In this document: positions 1 through 7,468 of the stretch, in pieces
How the letters are laid out: every line of letters starts with the position of its first letter
How positions within the stretch are numbered: position 1 is the stretch's first letter
Source: Isotricha intestinalis
Taxonomy: Eukaryota > Ciliophora > Litostomatea > Vestibuliferida > Isotrichidae
NCBI GenBank assembly: GCA_023807065.1
Contig: JAJJLU010000695.1
Span: 1 to 22,768 of the forward strand
DNA: 22,768 nt
Direction of reading: 5' to 3'
The notes under the pieces: generated by a model
The model's database searches: none
Seen by the model: the letters and a program-made list of their open reading frames with translations, nothing else
Told to the model about the DNA's origin: nothing
Translations under genes and position numbers: made by a program

Positions 1-880
1 TCAAATGAACTGTATTTTCATATAATTCTTCTTTTTCAATTCATTTTCCCATTCCTTTTGATAATTTGGATTATTTGGCACTTGAATATATTGGCACATG
101 TGAATTTTTCATTATTTAGTTTTGACTTATAAAAGGATATTTATTTTTATCCCCAATCCTCATTAAAAAAAACAATTAACATTGATTTAATATTGAAAAA
201 CTAATAAAATATATTATAAAAACAAATCAATTTTTGAATTAAAATTAAATATTATAATTCTATAAAAAATAATTAAACAATTATATTTTAAAAAATATCC
301 TATTATAAGAACTCATTCAATTTTTTTATGTTAAAAAAAATGGAAAAAAGAAATGTAAAAAAATATCGATAATATGGAAAATTAATAAATCATTTTCTAA
401 TTGAAAACACATTAATTTCCAAAAATATATCACAAAATAAATACTGAAAATTCAAAGTCATTTAGAAGATGAAAAAATATAATGTAAGATTATTTATATC
501 AGTCATATTTTCTCCTAATATCAAAGCAACTTTTTTTAAAGCACGAACAGTATTACAAAATAATCAAATTCAATAAAACAGTTTAATTTAAAACATTTAT
601 TAACATATGAAAATAAAATCTTTAAATTTTCTTTATTTAATTTTTAAATAATAAATAATTATTTATAAATATTATTATCTTATGTTTGAATTATATGATT
701 GTTCAATATACTTTTGAAGAATGAAATATTTTCTTAATCTTTTACCAATTCTTTTATAATTTTCTGAAAAAGGGGATTTTAATTGTGGAGAATTAAAATT
801 ATTGTAATAATTGAATAATTCCCAGTCTTATATTTATCATTTATTCAATAAAATAGCATATTTATATAAAAAGATCATAA
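1..880. other. AT-rich stretch without a supported gene
   Basis: I see no recognisable gene here. A 32-codon minus-strand ORF (99 down to 1) and a 35-codon plus-strand ORF (469-576) are open, but both are short and match nothing I know. They could be tails or exons of decayed genes. Bases 150-159 (tccccaatcc) read as ggattgggga on the minus strand, which matches the heptamer array at the right end of the window. Confidence 0.4.
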
Positions 881-1055
881 ACATTTAATACATTTCCTAA
901 CTCTGTTTTTTGTTGTATTCTTATATAATTTTTCATTGAAAAATTAATATTTAACAATACTACATGGTCTGAAGTGTGAATAAATTTTAAGACCTCTCCA
1001 AAAAGCAAATCGAATCCAAAAGACATTGGATTTTTTTTCCATTTATTTAAATTAT

Positions 1056-1385
1056 ATTAGAACATTTTCAATCATATATCTTATGGAAATAATATATCAT
1101 CATCGACAGTGATTACTAAATCTTCTTTAAATCTATTTAATGATGGAATTAATTTTTTAAAAACATTTGTATTTTCTTTATCCAAATATATTTCAAAATT
1201 AATATTTCTTAATAAATTTAAAATATTTTCATGAAGTTTGAGTTTTTTCTTTGGAAATTCATCAGTAGCCAAAAAATCACTTCATTTGGTCTAATTGAAT
1301 TATTTATTAAAATTTCTAATGTTCTATGAACATCGTTTATTCTTGCTTTCCAAGATGTCATAGTAAGATATGATTTTTCTTTGAA
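1056..1385 (-). pseudogene. Glycosyltransferase domain with DDD motif (part of the 900-2590 remnant)
   Basis: Two frames joined at the A run 1271-1276 read SYLTMTSWKARINDVHRTLE, then LATDEFPKKKLKLHE, then FKKLIPSLNRF and DLVITVDDDILFP. This order (LTSW.aRI..VH, W/L.. .eFP, KLIPsL, D.vITvDDDI.yP) is what I know from a family of bacterial polysaccharide glycosyltransferases; the DDD triplet at 1096-1104 would bind the metal and nucleotide sugar. After the DDD motif the family usually has a Trp-Leu pair; here that Trp position is TGA (1072-1074), one base from TGG. TAA codons at 1081-1083 and 1057-1059 also interrupt it. A bacterial origin by lateral transfer is an inference from the family's usual hosts. 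The assignment is from memory of motifs, not a search. Confidence 0.6.
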
Positions 1386-1628
1386 ACATAAAAAATGTTT
1401 TCTTTACTTATAATTTTACATATTATTCTGTTTTCAACATTTTTGTTGAATTTTTAATTTTTCTTACTTTAAATATATCAAAATAATTTTGTTGAGGAAT
1501 ATATAACACTGGAGAAAAATAATGAATAAATTTTTTTAAAATATTTCTTTTTTCTTTTCATGTTAAATTAAAATCTCCATTAACGTTCAAATCTTCTTTC
1601 ACTTTAATATAGTTTTTATTTTTAGTTA

Positions 1629-1952
1629 TTTTAATAAACCATTAAATATAATTTTTCCTTTTAAACATGAAGATTTGGTTTTTAAGATTAAATTTGTTCT
1701 TTTACTTAATTTAATAATTGGAAAATTTTTACCATTTGATAAAGCTATATTATTCAAATATATCTTTGTATTACAAACATTGAATAAAATTAATATTGTT
1801 GGTTGATAATTATTTGAATTAAATATTCCATCTTGAAAATAAAGAGTAACATTATTGGTTTTTATTATAATATTATTGTTTGAATGATTTCCTGTAATAG
1901 TATATTTTCCATTTTTCCTAATTATTATTGAATTTTTGGAAATAATATATCC
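1629..1952 (-). pseudogene. Beta-helix-like, carbohydrate-binding-type segment (part of the 900-2590 remnant)
   Basis: A 108-codon open stretch has short alternating hydrophobic strands: NGKYTITGNHSNNNIIIKT, NNVTLYFQDGIFNSNN, PTILILFNVCNTKIYLNN, IALSNGKNFPIIKLSKRTN. The G.y.itG, n.IiIks.nvtLyl, then N..I.L pattern resembles bacterial right-handed beta-helix carbohydrate-binding domains of the Cthe_2159/DUF4353 type. There is no ATG, so it is not a free-standing gene; it continues from a Lys-rich linker upstream (with TAA at 1953-1955) and, after a one-base shift in a T run near 1635, into the segment before the glycosyltransferase. A sugar-binding role next to a glycosyltransferase would make sense but is inference. 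Confidence 0.45.
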
Positions 1953-2590
1953 TTATTTTTTCCCACTTATTTTATTTCATTTTTTTTTTGTTTTGAGGCA
2001 TTTTGTTTATCTTTTTTCTTTTAAATTTCTATTTTAATTCTTTTTTTATTTTGAATATTTGCTATTTTCTTTTTAAAACTCAAATGATTTATTTCTTTTT
2101 GATTAACATTTTTATTTAAAATTATTTTAATTTTTCTTTAAAAGAATTTACTAATTTTTTAACGAACTCATTCAATTTTTTATTTGTGTCATTACCACTA
2201 ATTGCACTTAAAAAATCAATAAAAAAGCAATAATTTGAACTTTTCAAAATTTGATATGACTTTAACTTTATTTCTCCATTTCCAATGTGAATTCATTAAA
2301 TTTTTTTTTTTCCCCCGATATAAACATCATTCAATACAGCAATTTCCCCTTTGGTATTTCCACCTTTATTTTGATCGTATTTTATTACAAAATTTAAATA
2401 CTCTTTTTTTTTGTAAGATTTTTATTATCCAATATCAATTCAGTATTTTTTCTGAAACATTCGATGCATTTATTTCAGTTAAATGTGGATTTGGATTAAA
2501 TCTTTTTCTAAATATTCTATTTGTTATAATATTACTTATTATAATATCATATTGAAATATTTGGATAAAATAAAAAATAAATTTTATCAA

Positions 2591-2914
2591 AAATTTAATT
2601 TATTTAATTAAATAAATAATAATTGTAAAAATCTTTCTCAATAAAATTAAACATTAAAATAAAAAATACTACTCTTTAATTTTAAAATGATTATATATTA
2701 TTAAACAAATCTAACTTCAAATATAAAATAAAAAGATAAGTTTATATGTCTTATTATAAATAATTATCCATTATTTATTGTCATTTATACATTCTTAATA
2801 AATTATTTCCTAAATAAGAATTATTATGATTAAAAATTGCTCAATCATAATTACTTTTTTAAATTATTTTTTTTAGATATATAAAAGATTTTTTAATAAA
2901 ATAATTAGATAAAC
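2591..2914. other. Intergenic AT-rich spacer between divergent broken genes
   Basis: The minus-strand glycosyltransferase remnant and the plus-strand EGF gene point away from each other, so this 324-base spacer would have held both promoters. I see only A/T-rich sequence with runs of A and T and no clear motif. Confidence 0.4.
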
Positions 2915-3774
2915 ATGAAAGCAGGGAAATTCATATGTTTTAGAAATAAACTTGCTTTGTTTTTTTGTGGGTTGCATTATTTTCGTTAGTTAAAACATGT
3001 GAATTAAAACCAAAATCATTTTATTTTACAGAAGAAGAGTTGAAAATGAATATTAAATTTTCATTCACAATTGAATGTCAAAATGAAAACAATGAAAAAC
3101 CTAAATTTTTTGAGAAAAAAACAGGAATATATTGCAAAAAAAAAGGAAATAAAAAATATGAATGCGAAGGGAAAGTAGATAAAATAAGAAAAATCAAATA
3201 TATAGATATAGATAATAATTTAAGAAAAGAAATATATATAAAAAAAAATAAAAAAGAAAATAAATATAAAGATATATTAAAAAAAAAGAAAATAACGAAG
3301 AAAAACAAAAAAGAGAAAAGAAAATTAAATGAAGTAGAAGAAACTAAAGAAGAAGTACAAGAAGAAGAAGAAGAAGTACAAGAAGAAGAAAAAGTGGAAG
3401 AAACTAAAGAAGTAGAAGAAACTAAAGAAGAAGAAGAAGGAGAAGAAACCATAGAAGCAGAAGAAGGAGAAAACTAAGAAGAAGAAGAAAGATAAGAAAC
3501 TATCGAAGAAGAAGAAATAGAAGAAACTATTGAAGAAGAAGAAGTAGAAGAAGAAGAAGAAACTAAAGAAGAAGAAGTAGAAGAAGAAGAAGAAGAAGAA
3601 GTAGAAGAAGAAGAAGAAGAAGAAGTAGAAGAAGAAGAAGAAGAAGAAGAAGAAGATCCCGAACATTATCCTCTTGCTGATGGTTCTTGTAAATTTAGAA
3701 AACAATTAATCTATAATAATTTATGTGTTGATGATTATCTTCTTACCAATACTTCTGATTATACTGAATTCTCT

Positions 3775-3873
3775 TGTTCCTCAAATTATTGTTTTCATGA
3801 TGGTACCTGTTCCATTTTTTTACATGTGTCTAGTTGTGAATGTCCTGAAAATTTCTATGGAAAATATTGTGAA
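3775..3873 (+). other. EGF-like domain
   Basis: Six cysteines in the order and spacing of an EGF module, ending in the typical CECPENFYGKYC. In this family the three disulfides run 1-3, 2-4 and 5-6. It follows the poly-Glu tract and precedes the ectodomain of the surface protein. Confidence 0.85.
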
Positions 3874-4190
3874 GTTAGTTTATCTAATTTAAATAATTCC
3901 CTTTCTGATAATTTAGACGATATAATTGACAATATGGAAAATCTTTGAATGATAAATCTTTAGATTTTTCGATTGTATCTTCCCTTGTTCAAACCCAATC
4001 TCATCTTATTAAAACTTCCGGTCAAATTTGCTCTGCTAATATTAAGAAAATTGGAGATCTTTCTGATTATACAACTAAACACCTTATGAAATTAAATAAT
4101 ACAAAAATTACAAAACAAGATGTTAAATGAGTAATAGAATATGTTGGTCTTTCATTCTTATATTTAACATATTATAAACCAAAAAGATTA

Positions 4191-5840
4191 TTGCAAGTAG
4201 ATAATGATAATGAAAATAATCAAAATCAAAACATATCAAACTCTGTTGAGACTTTAATAGATGAAACATATAAAAATTATGTTAATCTAATGCTTTATCT
4301 TAATAAAAATATATCTAATATAGAAAACAATTATGAAGATGTTTATATTCTAGTCCCTGTGTCATTAAATACATACATTTATATTTGGACAAATAATATT
4401 TATAGTTTACAAAAATATAAAGAACTTTCAATTTCATCAAAAGTTCCTTATCTTGATATGAAACCACATACAATAGTTCAATATTCCGGATTTAATGAAA
4501 TCTATATGGAGGTAGCATTTCATCAAAATATATCAAATACAATTGAAAACTACACAAATCCTTCAAAAATTGCAAGATTCGAAAGAACCAAGAAAAATGA
4601 AAAAGAAAATAGTTATGATCCAGAAGATATAGAAGATGACTATACAATTTTATTTGATTTGTCAGAAAGTGATGAATTTAATCAAGAATTGTATGAATAT
4701 TATGGAAATAAAGGAATTGATATCTATAATCCTAATGACAAAGCCTTCAAAGATTCATGTTTCATTAGTAAGAACTTTGACTATGATTTAACTCAAAAAT
4801 TTAGAAAAAATAATTTATTCCAAAACAAAACATTCATTGGCTTAAATGACGAATGTAAATATGGTGGATATAACCAAGAAAATGGATATGTTAACATGAT
4901 TTGTACTTCATTAGATATTACTGGATATCAATCCGATAAATTCGATTTAAGCAATAAAAATAAAGAGGATAATTTAGTTATAAAATGTGCAAAAGAAGCT
5001 AAAAACTTACAAGAAAATCTAATAGTTTTAATATATTTAATAGTATTTGTAATTTTGGTTAGTTTTGATATTTTAGTTTTTATTTTCTGTGTTAAAAAAC
5101 GTTTTAATGCTGATAATGCTTTAAAGAATGATGATTTAGAAATAAGTCTACATATTAATGTTGAAAGTAAAGAAGGAGAAGATTCCAATGAAATAAAATT
5201 ATCTACTAAAGGATTATGGGAAATTATCACCAAAAACTTTATGACACTTCATCCACTATTAAGAATCTTTTCCCCATCAATTATTCAACCACAGTTGTTT
5301 AATGTCACTATTTTATTTTTCAATTTATTCTTATTTTTCGGTCTCAATGCTTTTTATTACAATATATTTGATGAATCCATGATAGAAAAAAGAATATTCG
5401 ACAAACATAGAAATAATATGATTTATCCAATTCGAAATGAATTTTTGAAAATAGTTTATTCTATTTTAACTTCAATTATTTTAACGTTAATTATAAGAAT
5501 AATTAATTTCACAAAATATGAAAAGAAAAAACAAATTCAAGAAGACTTAAAAACCAAATCGAAAGAAGATGTGATTGAGTATTATTCAAATAAAATGTTT
5601 AAAAGAAGATTATTTGCAGGAATGATTATGTTAATAATTTCTATTTTCTTGACTTTTTATGTTTGTGTGTTTTGCTTAATATATGTTAACACTCAAATAG
5701 TATGGTTATATTCTGGTATTTGGACTATATTAATCAATTGGATAATTTTCTCAAATATTTATATCATCTTAATCAGTGTTATTGAAATTCTAGGCTCTGA
5801 TAAGCTTTCTTATTTAATGAAGCAATTGTTTATCTTTTAA
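4191..5840 (+). CDS. Intact 3' part of the EGF surface protein: ectodomain, about five membrane segments
   Basis: A 549-codon open frame. It is continuous upstream with 4131-4190 in the same frame, so the listed start (TTG) is not a real start; the nearest break is TGA at 4128-4130. Residues 1-265 look extracellular, Asn-rich, with a Cys pattern just before the membrane (DSCFISKNFDYDLTQKFRK, then DECKYGGYNQENGYVNMIC). From memory, a similar juxtamembrane Cys pattern followed by a segment like FMTLHPLLRIFSPS and further membrane spans occurs in large surface proteins of ciliates and other protists, but I cannot name a domain. Hydrophobic spans are at about residues 275-300, 370-393, 421-440, 474-498 and 503-534. 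The loop between spans 1 and 2 is charged and probably cytoplasmic. Function unknown. Confidence 0.55.
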   Translation: MQVDNDNENNQNQNISNSVETLIDETYKNYVNLMLYLNKNISNIENNYEDVYILVPVSLNTYIYIWTNNIYSLQKYKELSISSKVPYLDMKPHTIVQYSGFNEIYMEVAFHQNISNTIENYTNPSKIARFERTKKNEKENSYDPEDIEDDYTILFDLSESDEFNQELYEYYGNKGIDIYNPNDKAFKDSCFISKNFDYDLTQKFRKNNLFQNKTFIGLNDECKYGGYNQENGYVNMICTSLDITGYQSDKFDLSNKNKEDNLVIKCAKEAKNLQENLIVLIYLIVFVILVSFDILVFIFCVKKRFNADNALKNDDLEISLHINVESKEGEDSNEIKLSTKGLWEIITKNFMTLHPLLRIFSPSIIQPQLFNVTILFFNLFLFFGLNAFYYNIFDESMIEKRIFDKHRNNMIYPIRNEFLKIVYSILTSIILTLIIRIINFTKYEKKKQIQEDLKTKSKEDVIEYYSNKMFKRRLFAGMIMLIISIFLTFYVCVFCLIYVNTQIVWLYSGIWTILINWIIFSNIYIILISVIEILGSDKLSYLMKQLFIF

Positions 5841-5858
5841 ATAAATAAAAATTTGTAT

Positions 5859-5887
5859 GGTAGTTAGGATAACCCAACTTAACTACC
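5859..5887. repeat. Perfect 8-bp hairpin just after the surface-protein gene
   Basis: ggtagtta (5859-5866) pairs with taactacc (5880-5887) around a 13-base loop, 19 bases after the stop at 5840. It stands out from the A/T background. It could act in 3'-end formation or be the remnant of a small palindromic element. Confidence 0.45.
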
Positions 5888-5978
5888 TTAATATTATTAA
5901 TATTATTATTATATTAATGTATATAAACTTAAAATTTAAATTTTTTAAATTTCGATTCAATTAATTAATAATTTATAA

Positions 5979-6104
5979 GTTAATGATTTAATTCTTACCA
6001 ATTCTTCTTATTATACTGAATTCTCTTGTTCCAAAAATTATTGTTTTAATGACGGTTCGTGTTCTATAAAAGAAAGAAAAAAATCAATTTTATTTAATAT
6101 ATAA
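5979..6104 (+). pseudogene. Partial duplicate of the EGF-domain region
   Basis: This stretch encodes VNDLILTNSSYYTEFSCS then KNYCFNDGSCSI, matching the start of the EGF domain at about 3727-3810 of the upstream gene. At DNA level the two copies share a 22-base identical block (tatactgaattctcttgttcc and one base either side excepted) and I count about nine differences in 72 bases. Similarity stops after the third Cys, and the frame ends at TAA 6102-6104. It shows that the EGF region was duplicated in tandem, either as a lost second gene or a short local copy. Confidence 0.75.
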
Positions 6105-6938
6105 ATGTAAATGAGGATGAGCGTAATTAATATAAAAAAAGAATATATAATGTAAAATATATAAATCAAATTCAATTAAGTAAATAAAATCCTAAATGAA
6201 AGAAAACAAAAATTTAAAAAGAAGTTATAAAAAATTATATCAATTTCTTGCAAAATCATAAGTCCAAATATATATTAATGAAATATAAAATAATAATTCT
6301 TCATTTGAAAAAAAGATTATTTAAAAAAATAAAAGGAATTTCAAAAAAAACCAATATTAAAATAATTTTAGAAAATTAAACCCAAATTTTAAATACTAAT
6401 ATCATCTAAACAATATGTTTCAATGATTTTTTTAGAAACAACACAGATATATTTCTATCAATTTTTTAGAATAGATTCTATATCCGAAGTTCTTAATTAG
6501 ATTATGATTAAAAAGTATTTTTATTCACAAATATTTATTAGCTACAAAAAGAGTTACAATAAATGTATTTTTTACTAATTATTTTTTTAAGTTAATTATA
6601 AAAAATAAATAAAAAACACAGTGTTTCTTTCATATTAAAGGTCAAAATATTGAATATTAATAATAAAATTTATTTTACAATAAAATTTTAAAAAAATGAA
6701 TAAATTATAATTAATTTCTCTCCTCTTTTGCATTAATTAAAACAAAAACTTTATTTATTTAATTCATATGATACAAATGATAACCTATTTTTATGTCTTT
6801 ATAATATTTAGATAGAATAATAAAAAACATTAATGTATAGAAAGATTAAATTTTCAATTGTATATTCTTGAATCATTTCTTTTCCTTTTGATTAAATATT
6901 TGTTTACTATGAAATGAGTATAATTATGAATCAGATGA
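6105..6938. other. Long AT-rich stretch with no gene seen
   Basis: No frame stays open for a useful length on either strand and I recognise no repeat or RNA gene. It separates the surface-protein region from the intron-bearing remnant. Confidence 0.4.
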
Positions 6939-7296
6939 AATTTAAGAAAAGAAATTGAAAAATTTCAAAAATTAAATCACAACACGGATGATATCTCTTT
7001 TTTAAAGTTTTATTCAATTATATATGGTAATTATATTTTGCTCCAAAATGGAATTAATGATTATAGTAATATTTATAATTTTACTTTGAGAATTGTCAAA
7101 GGTACTTTTAACTGATATTAATTTAAAATTTAATTCTTATTTTATTCTATTATTTTTAGTATGTTCGTATGGAAAATAGTTAGATTTGTTATATGAAAAA
7201 GATTTTACATATATTTATATAATTCATTTGAAAGAATATAAAAATTGTGATAAGTTATATCATAATCATTGTGAAATATTTTCATTTATTCTATAA
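6939..7296 (+). pseudogene. Remnant of an unknown gene with a 58-nt intron
   Basis: Exon 1 (6939-7101) is open for 54 codons after a TGA and ends ...YNFTLRIVK. A GT-AG intron fits at 7102-7159 (starts gtactt, ends tatttttag, with gatattaat as a possible branch site). Joining 7101 to 7160 gives a Val codon and continues through CSYGK, TAG at 7177-7179, then 38 more open codons (LDLLYEKDFTYIYIIHLKEY...) to TAA at 7294-7296. Without splicing the frame stops at 7113. No start codon is visible, so the 5' end is missing or lies in another exon. I do not recognise the protein. The intron is an inference from frame continuity and consensus ends. Confidence 0.4.
7102..7159 (+). other. Probable GT-AG spliceosomal intron, 58 nt
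   Basis: The splice sites are aaag|gtactt and tatttttag|tatg, with a T-rich 3' part. Removing it keeps the reading frame open across both sides, in phase 1. Confidence 0.4.
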
Positions 7297-7468
7297 AATT
7301 TATAGAGAAAAAAAATCTTTTAAAAAGTAATTATTAATTGTTTAAATAATAGCAAAGTAGTATAATTAGTATAAATTAATACATTAATAGAATTAATCAA
7401 AAATAAAATTAAAAAAATTAAAAAAACACATAATCAAAATAATTAGATTAAAATAAACATTATAAAAA

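Larger units (their letters stand above)
900..2590 (-). pseudogene. Broken gene: beta-helix-like segment plus bacterial-type glycosyltransferase
   Basis: Reading the minus strand from about 2590 downwards, open segments in changing frames follow one another without gaps, as for a single decayed gene of roughly 550 codons. The order is: a hydrophobic start near 2590; a segment around 2450-2290 (KYDQNKGGNTKGEIAVLN); a segment near 2262-2125 (SAISGNDTNKKLNEFVKKL); a Lys-rich linker; a beta-helix-like domain (1629-1952); and a glycosyltransferase domain (about 1390-1000). Breaks I can place are single-base losses in short A, T or G runs, for example the A run at 1271-1276 on the plus strand, plus in-frame TAA at 1953-1955 and 1081-1083 and TGA at 1072-1074. 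It would have been a surface-glycan or glycoconjugate enzyme. Downstream of 1000 the similarity fades, so the 3' end is uncertain. It could be a live gene if the frame breaks are assembly errors. Confidence 0.6.
2915..5840 (+). pseudogene. Broken gene for an EGF-domain multi-pass surface protein
   Basis: Starting at ATG 2915, the frame gives a basic N-terminus (MKAGKFICFRNK) followed by a hydrophobic stretch, a good signal peptide once the frame moves by one base in the seven-T run at 2960-2966. A Lys-rich then Glu-rich low-complexity tract follows (about 3230-3654), with in-frame TAA at 3475-3477 and 3493-3495. Next is one six-Cys EGF domain (3775-3873; spacing C-4-C-5-C-8-C-1-C-8-C). A second one-base shift falls at the T run near 3944-3946, and TGA at 4128-4130 interrupts an otherwise open frame that runs to TAA at 5838-5840. 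Membrane segments lie at about 5013-5090, 5296-5370, 5452-5510, 5610-5685 and 5698-5793. Total about 975 codons. It would be a surface receptor or channel-like protein, function unknown. The 549-codon 3' part is intact and could still be expressed alone. Confidence 0.65.

Noticed and set aside
2235..2555. 106-codon plus-strand ORF rich in Phe and Ile
   Set aside because: The minus strand of the same stretch reads as better coding sequence continuous with the glycosyltransferase remnant, so this is a shadow.
3078..3705. Minus-strand ORFs rich in Ser, Phe and Leu
   Set aside because: They are mirror images of the GAA-rich Glu/Lys tract on the plus strand, where the EGF gene lies.
4131..4186. 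Possible 56-nt GT-AG intron in the EGF gene
   Set aside because: Removing it leaves the TGA at 4128-4130 in place and shifts the frame away from the long downstream ORF; the sequence is already open in the right frame without splicing.
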